Source: Paracoccaceae bacterium (GTDB taxonomy: Bacteria; Pseudomonadota; Alphaproteobacteria; Rhodobacterales; Rhodobacteraceae). Taken from it: a stretch of 64,000 bases of DNA. The notes below the pieces were generated by a model. It made no database searches and was not told the origin of the DNA. It saw only the letters and a program-made list of their open reading frames with translations. The stretch covers positions 97,762 to 161,761 of the forward strand of contig JALSKC010000052.1 in the NCBI GenBank assembly GCA_026989055.1. The letters are read 5' to 3'. Made by a program: the position numbers and the translations under genes. Numbering within the stretch: the first letter of the stretch is position 1; each line of letters opens with the position of its first letter. Shown here one piece after another: positions 8,428 to 16,995 of this stretch.

Positions 8428-8982
8428 ATGGCTGCCATTCCCCCGGTCTGCGATTTCGGCTGGAAAGCCCCGGACTTCACCCTGCCGGCCACAGACGGCA
8501 AGAGCTACAGCCTCGCCGACATCCGCGGCCCCCGGGGCACGCTGATCATGTTCATCTGCAACCACTGCCCCTATGTTCTGGCGGTGATGGACCGGATCGT
8601 GCGCGATGCCCGCGACCTGCAGGAACTGGGAATAGGCGTTGCCGCGATCAGCGCCAACGATGCCGAAGCCTACCCCGAGGACAGCTTCGACAGGATGAAG
8701 GAAATGGCGCAGCAGCGCGGCTTTTCCTTCCCCTATCTCTATGACGAATCCCAGCAGGTGGCCCGCGCCTACGATGCCGTCTGCACCCCGGACTTCTTCG
8801 GCTTCAACGCCGCCGACGAGCTGCAGTATCGCGGCCGGCTGGACGAAAGCCGCAAGGAGGCAGCCCCGCCCGATGTGCGGCGCGACCTGTTCGAGGCGAT
8901 GAAGCAGGTCGCAGAAACCGGCCGGGGACCGCGCGAACAGACCCCCTCCATGGGCTGCTCGATCAAGTGGAAGGCCGCCTGA
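8428..8982 (+). CDS. Thioredoxin-fold / AhpC-TSA family protein
   Basis: A 184-residue cytoplasmic redoxin. It opens with the peroxiredoxin-type GWKAPDFTLPATDGKSYSLAD and has a thioredoxin-like CxxC variant, FICNHCPYV (C44, C47), where thioredoxins have CGPC. Further family marks are AISANDAEAYPEDSFD and DESQQVARAYDAVCTPDFFGF. This subgroup is usually annotated as a thioredoxin-family or peroxiredoxin-like protein without a known partner. AGGAG precedes the start by 8 bases. The C-terminus has MGCSIKWK, with another Cys that could act in resolving a disulfide. Confidence 0.85.
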   Translation: MAAIPPVCDFGWKAPDFTLPATDGKSYSLADIRGPRGTLIMFICNHCPYVLAVMDRIVRDARDLQELGIGVAAISANDAEAYPEDSFDRMKEMAQQRGFSFPYLYDESQQVARAYDAVCTPDFFGFNAADELQYRGRLDESRKEAAPPDVRRDLFEAMKQVAETGRGPREQTPSMGCSIKWKAA

Positions 8983-9089
8983 GCCACCCGCCGCACCGGC
9001 AGGCGGCCGGAGCGGGGGCGGAGGCGGCTGCCCCGGCGCGCGGGAGAAGCCGGGCTCTTTCCTTCTTGCGGTCACCTTCCGGTCATCTT

Positions 9090-9116
9090 GTTCGCCTAGC
9101 CTTCGGCCAGGCGAAC
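9090..9116 (+). other. Hairpin in the leader of the autotransporter gene
   Basis: GTTCGCCT (9090-9097) and AGGCGAAC (9109-9116) form a perfect 8-bp stem, extended inside by GCC/GGC around a TTC loop with one A-C mismatch. It ends 18 bases before the autotransporter ATG. There is no T-run, so it is more likely a leader structure or operator than a terminator of the upstream gene. Confidence 0.5.
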
Positions 9117-9134
9117 GGCAGAACGGCAGACGGC

Positions 9135-11258
9135 ATGGATTTCCCCACCGGATCCGCAAGAAGGGCCGTGCTGATCGCACTGGCGCTGGGGCTGGCGGGT
9201 TGCCAGCAGAATTCGCAGGGGGGCTTCACCCCCCCGCTGCTGTCGCCGGATGTGTTCTCTGCCGCCTATGTGACCGACTGGTCGGTTCACGAAAGCGCCG
9301 CCGCCTGGCTGCGGGGGCTGCCCGAATACGCGGTGCAGAACTTCTCCACCAGCCTGGCGCCGGTGCCGCATTTCTCGATCGTCAACGCGCGGGCGGAATA
9401 CGCCCATGCCGCCGGGCTGAGCGGAGCCGGGCAGATCATCTCCATCGTCGACGACGGCTTCCTGGCAAGTCACGTGGAATTCAGCGGCAAATCCATCCGG
9501 ACTCCGGGCAACGCTCCCCTGCCGGTGGAGGATCACGGCACCATGGTCGCCTCGATCGCCGCCGGCGCCGCCGGAAGCGGCCGGATGATCGGCATCGCCC
9601 CCGGGGCCGACCTGCAGCTGGGCGACTTCTCCAGCTTCACCACCGCGGCCTCCGCCACCCGGCAGGCCGAAAGCCTGGGCGCCGTGGTGCAGAACAATTC
9701 CTGGGGCTTTCCGTGGGAAGTCTCCCGGGCCAACTATGACAGCCTTTTCGGAGCCGGCAGCGGCGCGGATTATCTGGGCGCTCTCAGGTCCTTCGGACGG
9801 AACGCGGTGATCGTCTTTGCCGCCTCCAACGACACGACCTTGGCGAAAGCGGACATCATGGCGGCGCTGCCGCTGCTGGAGCCCGCGCTGGAAGATTCCT
9901 GGATCACCGTCGTCAACGCCACCCCGACCCGTTCCGAGCCCGACTATTCGAGCAACACCATCGTCTCGGCGACACTGCTTTCCTCGCGCTGCCTGGAGGC
10001 CGCCCGCTGGTGCATGGTGGCCGACGGCACCATCTACGCGGCAACCGCCGCCGGCCCCGACGCATATGACTACGGAACCGGAACCTCCTTCGCCGCGCCC
10101 CAGGTGGCCGGCGCCATCGCGCTGCTGGCCCAGGCCTTCCCGGAGCTGGGCCCGAAGGAGCTGCGTGCCCGCCTGCTGGCCTCGGCCGACAACGGATTCT
10201 ATCCTCACACCGGCTATGTCGAGTTCGCCCCCGGAATCCGCCACGGTTACGACACGACCTTCGGCCACGGCTTCCTGAATCTCAAGGCGGCGCTGGCGCC
10301 GATCGGCGGCAGCTACCTGGCGCGCAGCAACGGACAGCGCCTGCCCTTCCAGGCGCCGATACTGCTCAGCGGCGGTCCGAGCGGCGATTCCCTGAGCCGC
10401 GCCCTGAGCGGGCGGGCGCTGATCCTGTCGGACGGGCTGGGGGCGGCGTTCCGCCAGCCCGCAACCATCCTCGGCGCCCGGGCGATGCCACGCCCCGACC
10501 CGCAGCAGGGCCTGCAGTCCCTGCGCGCGGTCACGCTGGACAGCCCCGGATCCGGCCCCTTCCGCGCCCGGCGGGCCTTTCCTGTCTTCAGCCCCGGGCA
10601 GGAGCTGGACTTCGAGGCCGGCGCCACCCGGGTTTCCGTGCTGGCCCCGGCCGGCGGCAGCGGCAACTGGGGGCTGGCGCTGTCGCGCGGCTTCGGGTTC
10701 GGCACGGGGCGGCTGCGGCTCGGGATCGCGGCACTGCACGAGGCCGACGGCTTTGCCGGTCTGCGCAGCCTGCTCCCGGAAGAACCGCTGGGGGGGCGCC
10801 ACGCCATCGCCAGCCTGCAATGGTCGGTGCCGCTGGGAAGGGCGCAGAGCTTCGGCCTTTCGGGCCGAATCGGACGGGCCTTTCCCGAGGGGCGCCCGAA
10901 CGGCATCGAGCTGGAAACCGTCATCCATGACGCGCTGGCGCTCGACTACGACCGGCGCGACCTGTTTCGCCGCGGCGACAGGCTGGCGCTCGGCATCAGC
11001 CTGCCGCAGGCGGTGCGTTCGGGCACGGCGCGGCTCGCGCTTCCGGTCGCGCTCCGCAGCGACGGCACTCCCGCATTCGCCGCAGTCGACATCCCGCTCG
11101 CTCCGCGGCAGCGCCAGGTCGATCTGTCGCTCGCCTACGGGATGCCGCTGGCGCGGGGCGGCGATTTCCTGTTCAGCCTCACCCGGCAGCTGAACGGGGG
11201 CAACATCGCCGGCAATGATTCCACCGAAACCGCCTTCATGTTCCGTTTCCGCTTCTGA
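9135..11258 (+). CDS. Subtilisin-family (S8) lipoprotein autotransporter
   Basis: A 707-residue surface protease candidate. Residues 1-22 form a lipoprotein signal with lipobox LAGC (C23). The S8 domain (about 90-445) carries the catalytic triad: D106 in SIVDDGF, H134 in EDHGTMVAS and S318 in GTGTSFAAPQVAG, with NNSWGF and FAASND as substrate and oxyanion regions. A linker (about 395-480) is followed by alternating hydrophobic strands typical of an autotransporter beta-barrel, ending in the terminal-Phe motif FMFRFRF. This lipoprotein, S8 domain and barrel order matches the neisserial autotransporter NalP. It likely acts at the cell surface, possibly releasing itself or other proteins; the substrate is unknown. 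The ATG at 9135 is chosen because it places the signal peptide at the N-terminus. Confidence 0.85.
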   Translation: MDFPTGSARRAVLIALALGLAGCQQNSQGGFTPPLLSPDVFSAAYVTDWSVHESAAAWLRGLPEYAVQNFSTSLAPVPHFSIVNARAEYAHAAGLSGAGQIISIVDDGFLASHVEFSGKSIRTPGNAPLPVEDHGTMVASIAAGAAGSGRMIGIAPGADLQLGDFSSFTTAASATRQAESLGAVVQNNSWGFPWEVSRANYDSLFGAGSGADYLGALRSFGRNAVIVFAASNDTTLAKADIMAALPLLEPALEDSWITVVNATPTRSEPDYSSNTIVSATLLSSRCLEAARWCMVADGTIYAATAAGPDAYDYGTGTSFAAPQVAGAIALLAQAFPELGPKELRARLLASADNGFYPHTGYVEFAPGIRHGYDTTFGHGFLNLKAALAPIGGSYLARSNGQRLPFQAPILLSGGPSGDSLSRALSGRALILSDGLGAAFRQPATILGARAMPRPDPQQGLQSLRAVTLDSPGSGPFRARRAFPVFSPGQELDFEAGATRVSVLAPAGGSGNWGLALSRGFGFGTGRLRLGIAALHEADGFAGLRSLLPEEPLGGRHAIASLQWSVPLGRAQSFGLSGRIGRAFPEGRPNGIELETVIHDALALDYDRRDLFRRGDRLALGISLPQAVRSGTARLALPVALRSDGTPAFAAVDIPLAPRQRQVDLSLAYGMPLARGGDFLFSLTRQLNGGNIAGNDSTETAFMFRFRF

Positions 11259-11415
11259 CGAGACGCAGGAAGCCCGCGCGTTCCGGCGCGGGCAGGGGCG
11301 GCGGAGGAGGCAGCGGAGCGCCCGCCCCGCGCGGCGCGGCGCGGGGAAACTTCCCTGTTTCCTTTCCCCCGTTCTGCCCTAGACTGGCACGGGAACGCGA
11401 CCGGGAGGCAGGAGC

Positions 11416-12258
11416 ATGGAAGGTTTCGACATCGGCAGCCTGATCTGGATCTTCTTCATCCTGTCGGCACTGCAGCCGATGTTCCAGCGCCGGATGCTGG
11501 AATCGATGCGCATGCGCCAGATCAGGCGGCTGGAAAGATCCCGCGGCAGCCGGGTCATCCTTCTGGTGCACCGGCAGGAGACCATGAGCTTCCTCGGCTT
11601 CCCGCTGATGCGCTACATCGACATCAACGACAGCGAGGCGGTGCTGCGCGCGGTGCACACCACCGACAACACCCGCCCGCTCGACATCATCCTGCACACG
11701 CCCGGCGGCATGGTGATCGCCGCCACCCAGATCGCACGCGCGGTCAAGGCGCACCCCGGGAAGGTCACGGTGTTCGTGCCGCATTTCGCCATGTCCGGCG
11801 GCACGCTGATCGCGCTGGCGGCCGACGAAATCGTGATGAGCCCGCATGCCACGCTGGGCCCGATCGACCCGCAGCTGGGCAACCAGCCGGCGGCTTCGCT
11901 GGTGAAGGTCCTGGAACAGAAGCCGGTGCAGAAAATCGAGGATCAGACCCTGATCAATGCCGACATGGGAGCCAAGGCCATCGATCAGGTGCAGAAGACC
12001 GCCCGCCGCCTGCTCGAAGGCACACTGCCGGCAGAACGCGCCGAGGAAGTGGCCCGCATCCTGAGCGAAGGCCGCTGGACGCATGACTATCCGATCTTCT
12101 GCGACGAAGCCCGGGAACTCGGCCTGCCGGTGAGCACTGCCATGCCGACCGAGATCCTGGACATGATGATGCTCTATCCGCAGGCGATCCAGCGCAGCCC
12201 CAGTGTCGAATACAACCCGGAATCGGGGCGCCGCCGCCCGATGCTGCCCGGATCCTGA
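11416..12258 (+). CDS. Membrane-anchored ClpP-like serine protease (SDH_sah family)
   Basis: A 280-residue protein with one N-terminal membrane helix (about 7-25), a basic linker, then a crotonase/ClpP-fold domain. The substrate strand-turn HTPGG (94-98) and the nucleophile motif FAMSGGT (S127) are intact, followed by ADEIVMSPHATLGPIDPQ, which aligns with the His/Lys-bearing helix of ClpP-like and SppA-like proteases. This is the 'serine dehydrogenase proteinase' family (PF01972), usually membrane-bound. Substrates are not known. It has a good ribosome site (GGGAGGCAGGAGC) and is a single gene ending convergently with glmM, 194 bp apart. Confidence 0.85.
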   Translation: MEGFDIGSLIWIFFILSALQPMFQRRMLESMRMRQIRRLERSRGSRVILLVHRQETMSFLGFPLMRYIDINDSEAVLRAVHTTDNTRPLDIILHTPGGMVIAATQIARAVKAHPGKVTVFVPHFAMSGGTLIALAADEIVMSPHATLGPIDPQLGNQPAASLVKVLEQKPVQKIEDQTLINADMGAKAIDQVQKTARRLLEGTLPAERAEEVARILSEGRWTHDYPIFCDEARELGLPVSTAMPTEILDMMMLYPQAIQRSPSVEYNPESGRRRPMLPGS

Positions 12259-12452
12259 GCCACCGGCCCCGCGGGGGCGAACCGGCCGCCACCGGCCCCG
12301 TGGTGGTGCACGGCCTCGCCCCTTGTGCCGACGGCGCATCGCGGCAGGAGCCGGCACCTCCGCTCCGCGAAGGCCCCGCCCGCGCCGGGCGAAGAACCCG
12401 TTCGCCGCCGTCCTGTCTCGCCACCGCCCGGCCCGGGAACCCGGAGCAGGAC

Positions 12453-13805
12453 TTAGACCACGGCCTCGATTTCCGCCACAAGCTCGCCGACCACCTCGGC
12501 CAGCAGCGTCTCGTCCTCGGATTCGGCCATTACCCGGACCAGCGGCTCGGTGCCCGACTTGCGGATCAGCAGCCGACCGTTGCCCTGCAACCGCTGCTCG
12601 GCGGCGGCGATGGCCCTGCGCACCGCAGCCGCTTCCAGCGGCTGCTGCCCGTCCCGGTAGCGAACGTTCTTCAGCAGCTGGGGCACGGTCTCGAAGCATC
12701 TGGTCAGCTCCGAAGCCCTGCGCCCGCTGTCCACCATCGCCGACAGGAACTGCAGCCCCGCCAGCAGCCCGTCGCCGGTGGTGGCATAGTCGGTCATCAC
12801 GATATGGCCCGACTGCTCGCCGCCGAGGTTGAATCCGCCCGCGCGCATCCGCTCGACAACGTAGCGGTCGCCCACCCGGGTGCGCTCCAGCCGCAGGCCC
12901 AGCCCCTCCAGGTGGCGCTCCAGCCCGAGGTTGCTCATCACGGTGGCCACCAGCGCCCCGCCTTTCAGCCGCCCCTGACGGGCCATGCGCGCGGCGAACA
13001 GCGCCATGATCTGATCGCCGTCGGCCACGTGGCCGCTCTCGTCGATGATCATCACCCGGTCGGCATCGCCATCGAGGCAGATCCCCACATCGGCGCCGTG
13101 CGCGACCACGGTCTCGGCGGCGAGTGTCGTGTCGGTCGATCCGCATTTCTGGTTGATGTTGAACCCGTCGGGCGACACACCCACCGGGATCACCTCGGCC
13201 CCAAGCTCCCACAGGACTTCGGGCGCGGTGCGATGCGCAGCCCCGTTGGCGCAATCGATCACGACCTTCAGCCCGGCCAGCGTCTGCCCCGCCGGCAGGG
13301 TCGCCTTCAGCCGCTCGCCATAGCGGAAGCGCCCGTCATCGATCCGCCTGGCGCGGCCGATGTTCTCCGCCCGCACCGGCTCCACCCCCTCGCGCACCAG
13401 GCGCCCGATCTCGGCCTCCGCCTCATCCGACAGCTTGAAGCCGTCGGGGCCGAAGAACTTGATCCCGTTGTCGTGATGCGGGTTGTGGCTGGCCGAGATC
13501 ATCACCCCCACATCAGCCCGCATCGAGATGGTCAGCATCCCCACCGCCGGCGTCGGCACCGGCCCCAGCAGCAGCACGTTCATGCCGGTCGAGGCGAAAC
13601 CCGCCGTCAGCGCGTTCTCGAACATGTAACCCGACAGCCGGGTATCCTTGCCGATCACCACCCGGTGCCCGCTGGCGCCGTCGCGGCGAAAGAACCGCCC
13701 CGCTGCCGCCCCCAGCCGCAGCGCCATTTCCGCCGTCATCGGGTGCTTGTTGGCGGTGCCGCGCACCCCGTCGGTGCCGAAAAGCCCTTCTTCCGCTGCT
13801 GCCAT
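12453..13805 (-). CDS. glmM: Phosphoglucosamine mutase
   Basis: A 450-residue alpha-D-phosphohexomutase converting glucosamine-6-phosphate to glucosamine-1-phosphate, for UDP-GlcNAc and so peptidoglycan and LPS. The start [12 protein letters not shown] is characteristic of GlmM. The phosphoserine loop [11 protein letters not shown] places the active Ser at S106. The metal loop DGDADR and the C-terminal sugar-phosphate loop [12 protein letters not shown] are present. A GTG nine bases upstream (13814) is an alternative start with a GAGGGG ahead of it. It is the third gene of folB-folP-glmM; the folP-glmM pairing is common in bacteria. Confidence 0.97.
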   Translation of the reverse strand: MAAAEEGLFGTDGVRGTANKHPMTAEMALRLGAAAGRFFRRDGASGHRVVIGKDTRLSGYMFENALTAGFASTGMNVLLLGPVPTPAVGMLTISMRADVGVMISASHNPHHDNGIKFFGPDGFKLSDEAEAEIGRLVREGVEPVRAENIGRARRIDDGRFRYGERLKATLPAGQTLAGLKVVIDCANGAAHRTAPEVLWELGAEVIPVGVSPDGFNINQKCGSTDTTLAAETVVAHGADVGICLDGDADRVMIIDESGHVADGDQIMALFAARMARQGRLKGGALVATVMSNLGLERHLEGLGLRLERTRVGDRYVVERMRAGGFNLGGEQSGHIVMTDYATTGDGLLAGLQFLSAMVDSGRRASELTRCFETVPQLLKNVRYRDGQQPLEAAAVRRAIAAAEQRLQGNGRLLIRKSGTEPLVRVMAESEDETLLAEVVGELVAEIEAVV

Positions 13806-13833
13806 GAATGCCACCCCGCTGCCCCTCGCCTCG

Positions 13834-14898
13834 TTACCGCCCCTCGTTACCGCCCCGCGGCCGCTGCCCGCCGGCGGCGCTGCCGGCTGCCGGCGCTCCG
13901 CCCGTCACCGCCTGCCAGAGAGTCACCGCCGCCCGGGTTTCCGCCACATCGTGAACGCGGACAATCTGCACCCCTTTGGCGATCGCCGCAAGCGCCACGG
14001 CCAGCGAGCCGGGAAGGCGACGCGCAGGCAGGGGTTCACCGCTCAGACTGCCGATGAAACGCTTGCGCGAGGCACCGAGCAGGATCGGACAGCCCAGCGT
14101 GTGAAACAGCGCAATCCCGCGCAGCAGCGCCAGGTTGTGCTCCAGCGTCTTGCCGAAGCCGATCCCGGGGTCCACGATCAGCCGCGCCCGTTCGATTCCG
14201 GCCGCCTCGGCCGCGGCGATGCGTGCGGCCAGCGCGTCATGGACATCAAGCAGGACATCCTCGTAGCGCGGATCCTCCTGCATGGTTTCCGGCCTGCCCC
14301 GGGCATGCATCAGGCAGACGGGCACCCCGCTGCGCGCCACGACCCCGGGCAGCTGCCGGTCGAAACCCAGGGCGGAAACATCGTTCACCATTCCCGCTCC
14401 TGCCGCCAGCGCCGCCCGCGCCACCGCCGCCTTGCGGGTATCGATCGAGATCGGCACCGGGCAGCACGCCGCCAGCGCCCGGACAACCGGCTCGATGCGC
14501 GAGATCTCCTCCCCGGGGGGCACCGCGCGCGCCCCGGGGCGGGTGGATTCGCCGCCGATGTCGATGATGTCGGCCCCGGCCGCAACCATCGCCTTCCCGT
14601 GAGCAAGCGCCGCCTCGATTCCGGCATGGCGCCCGCCATCGGAAAAGCTGTCGGGGGTGACGTTCAGGATCCCCATGACCCGCGGCCTGTCCAGCGTCAG
14701 CCCGGCCAGCGCCGGGCGCGGAGCGCAGAGCGCCTCCAGCACGGACGCGGGCAGCTCCCGCGCCGGCATGACCTCTGCGGGACGGCCGCGTTCCAGCCGC
14801 TCGACCTGCGCGAACCAGCCCCAGCCCCCGGCCAGCAGATGCGCATCGCGCGGGCGGGAGGGATCCGTCTGGACCAGCGGGCGGAAATACAGGCTCAT
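13834..14898 (-). CDS. folP: Dihydropteroate synthase
   Basis: A 354-residue DHPS that condenses 6-hydroxymethyl-dihydropterin pyrophosphate with p-aminobenzoate, the step blocked by sulfonamides. The TIM-barrel signatures are intact: [15 protein letters not shown] (about 75-89), [47 protein letters not shown] and VRVHDVAE. About 72 residues precede the barrel, longer than in E. coli, starting [17 protein letters not shown] chose the ATG at 14898 because the upstream in-frame sequence overlaps folB and is not family-like. It lies 43 bp downstream of folB and 28 bp upstream of glmM. Confidence 0.96.
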   Translation of the reverse strand: MSLYFRPLVQTDPSRPRDAHLLAGGWGWFAQVERLERGRPAEVMPARELPASVLEALCAPRPALAGLTLDRPRVMGILNVTPDSFSDGGRHAGIEAALAHGKAMVAAGADIIDIGGESTRPGARAVPPGEEISRIEPVVRALAACCPVPISIDTRKAAVARAALAAGAGMVNDVSALGFDRQLPGVVARSGVPVCLMHARGRPETMQEDPRYEDVLLDVHDALAARIAAAEAAGIERARLIVDPGIGFGKTLEHNLALLRGIALFHTLGCPILLGASRKRFIGSLSGEPLPARRLPGSLAVALAAIAKGVQIVRVHDVAETRAAVTLWQAVTGGAPAAGSAAGGQRPRGGNEGR

Positions 14899-14941
14899 GC
14901 GCAGGCTATCGGCCAATTCCGCCCGGCAGGCAAGAGCCGGC

Positions 14942-15868
14942 TCACCGCCCGAACAGGGCCGGCGCATCCGCCGCCAGCCCGCGGGCCGGAATCGACAGCC
15001 CCGGTGGCGGCGCGATGCCGAGGGAAACCAGCGCGCTGGCGCCGATCAGCGCCGCGAACCACGGCACGAGCGCCGCCGGGTCCACCGCCGGCCGGTCGCG
15101 TGCATCGAGCACCAGCCGGGCCGGCGCCCAGACGGAAATCTGGCCATGGCGCAGGCCCCAGTCCAGCTCGGTGCGGCTGTCCACCACCACGCAGCGCCGA
15201 TCGCGCCCGGCCAGCACCCAGGCATTCTGTTCGATCGCCAGCAGGTCGATGCGCCGCTGCGCCGCCCGCGACCGGCTGCGCGGGCGCGGCAGATCCCCCG
15301 GCCCGACCATCAGGATGGCCGGCTGCGCACGCTCCTGGAGCTGATCGAGCCAGCCCGGCAGCCGCTCCGAGGCGATCGCCGGGTTGGACAGGAACAGAAG
15401 CAGCGGGCGTGGCGGCTGCGCCGCGGCGGGCGGCGGCGCCAGCTCCGGGCGCGGCACGCTGCGGACGATCTCGACCCCGAGCGCGCCGGGGCCGCGGTCG
15501 AGCTTCTGGATGCGAACATAGACACGCTCGGCCCGGGGCTGCTGCAGGATGCCCGCCGCAACCCGCTCGGCCAGGGTTTCCAGCAGGTTGGGCCGCTCGG
15601 CGGCGAGCGCGGCCGCAATCGCATCGGCGATGCTGTCATAGGACAGGATCCGGTCCACATCGTCATGCAGCGGGGCACGGGGCGGGGCGACCTCGACAAC
15701 CACGTCGAAGCGCACCCGCTGGGCGATGCCGCGCTCCTGCTGGAAGGCTCCGATCTCCACCTCGACCACATGATCGCGCAGCGAGATCCGGTCGCGCGGC
15801 TCAGCGCCGGCTTCGGCGCGCGCGCGGGCCTGGAGGCTGTCGAAGGCAAGGGATATGTCGGAACTCAT
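14942..15868 (-). CDS. folB: Dihydroneopterin aldolase with long C-terminal extension
   Basis: A 308-residue protein, more than twice the usual FolB length (about 120). Residues 1-130 form the aldolase/epimerase domain: SLRDHVVEVEIGAFQQERG, QRVRFDVVVEV, LSYDSIADAI, NLLETLAERVAAGIL and VRIQKLDRGPGALGVEI, which covers the substrate and Lys regions. The remaining 170 residues, after a Pro/Ala linker, look folded (LLLFLSNPAIASERLPGWL, RCVVVDSRTELDWGLRHG) but match no domain I recognise. The extension may add regulation or a partner contact in folate synthesis. It is the first gene of folB-folP-glmM. Confidence 0.88.
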   Translation of the reverse strand: MSSDISLAFDSLQARARAEAGAEPRDRISLRDHVVEVEIGAFQQERGIAQRVRFDVVVEVAPPRAPLHDDVDRILSYDSIADAIAAALAAERPNLLETLAERVAAGILQQPRAERVYVRIQKLDRGPGALGVEIVRSVPRPELAPPPAAAQPPRPLLLFLSNPAIASERLPGWLDQLQERAQPAILMVGPGDLPRPRSRSRAAQRRIDLLAIEQNAWVLAGRDRRCVVVDSRTELDWGLRHGQISVWAPARLVLDARDRPAVDPAALVPWFAALIGASALVSLGIAPPPGLSIPARGLAADAPALFGR

Positions 15869-16012
15869 GTCTGCCCCTCCGGATGCGCCGGGCCGGATTG
15901 CACGGAATCGCCTGCCCCGGATAGCCGATCACGCCGCGCACCGCCAGCACGCCGACGACCGCCCGGCCGGCGGATGCGTCTTCATCTTCATGCGGACTGC
16001 CTCGTGCGGGCT

Positions 16013-16708
16013 TCAGTGACGCGCCGCCGTCCGCAGCGCCGGCCGGTAGAAGTAATGCGCCCCGATCGCCGCGGTGCGGGTGAACTTGCGCGACCAGCGG
16101 GGGCGCACGGCGCGGGTATGGTAATAGGTCGCCCCGCCGGTCAGCCCCCGCGGGTGGCCATCGAGCATGAGCCGGGCCACCTTGCCCACTTCGATCCAGG
16201 CGGCCCGGTCGTCGATGAACTCGCGCCGCCCGTCGCAGGTATAGGTGAACTGGCAGCGGAACAGCCGGCCCGTTCCCTGGTTGACCACGGCGCAGACCGT
16301 ATCCGGGAAATCGGGGCTGTCCACCCGGTTGAGGATCACCTCGGCCACGGCGAACTGCCCGCGCACGCTTTCGCCGCGGGCCTCGAAATACAGCGCCTCG
16401 CTGAGGCATTCCCACTGCGCGTCGCCGTCGGCGGGGGGCAGCCCGGCAAGAAACTCCCGGCTGTAGGAGAGCTCCGCTTTCCGGCTGGCGGAAAACGGCC
16501 AGCGCAGCCTTTTCCCCAGCCGGACGAGCCGCTTGCCGTCAAGCCTTCCGAGCGCCGCGTTCTCGCTGGCCAGAAGCGAGGATATCTGCGCATCCAGCAC
16601 GCTTGCCGGCGCGTTGGATTCGCTCAGGGTCACATCGGCGCCAGCCCTTCCGGCAAGGGCCAGAAACGCGACGAGACACAGCACAGATGCCAGCCAGGGC
16701 CGGGACAT
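16013..16708 (-). CDS. SleB-like cell-wall hydrolase
   Basis: A 231-residue exported protein with signal peptide MSRPWLASVLCLVAFLALAG and a C-terminal 'Hydrolase_2' domain (SleB family, PF07486). Family signatures are CLSEALYFEARGE, with the presumed catalytic Glu, FAVAEVILNRVDSPDFPDTVCAVVNQG, CQFTYTCDGR and GGATYYHTRAVRPRWS. Such enzymes cleave peptidoglycan glycan strands as lytic transglycosylases. In non-spore-formers the role is presumably wall turnover. The ATG at 16708 has GGAGTGGGGGG just upstream and gives a normal signal peptide. Confidence 0.88.
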   Translation of the reverse strand: MSRPWLASVLCLVAFLALAGRAGADVTLSESNAPASVLDAQISSLLASENAALGRLDGKRLVRLGKRLRWPFSASRKAELSYSREFLAGLPPADGDAQWECLSEALYFEARGESVRGQFAVAEVILNRVDSPDFPDTVCAVVNQGTGRLFRCQFTYTCDGRREFIDDRAAWIEVGKVARLMLDGHPRGLTGGATYYHTRAVRPRWSRKFTRTAAIGAHYFYRPALRTAARH

Positions 16709-16995
16709 CCCCCCACTCCAGTTCGCGGGCCGCCCATTCAGAGACCCGCTCCGCTTCGAAGCCGCCCCGCACCACGGCGCAGCGACGGAGGCGCAGCGAC
16801 GGACGGCAGCCGGCACGCGACAGCGCGCACCGGAACCGTTGAGATAGGTCAAAATGCGCCTTTCGTCCAGAGCGCTGCCGCCAGCGCGCACCGCGAACCC
16901 GGCCCGCCAGTCGCCGATTCTGCCCCGCATTTTCGCCTTGAATCGCATCCAGGTCATGGAAAGGGAAGCAATATCAGGGCAGTGTCTGTTTTCGC

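Noticed and set aside
12300..14057. A 585-codon plus-strand open frame across glmM and folP
   Set aside because: It runs opposite two certain genes and is His/Pro/Arg-rich; no start context or family features.
15869..16012. Short minus-strand frame (about 20 codons) between the SleB-like gene and folB
   Set aside because: Too short, no ribosome site, and ends in an arbitrary stop; nothing supports translation.
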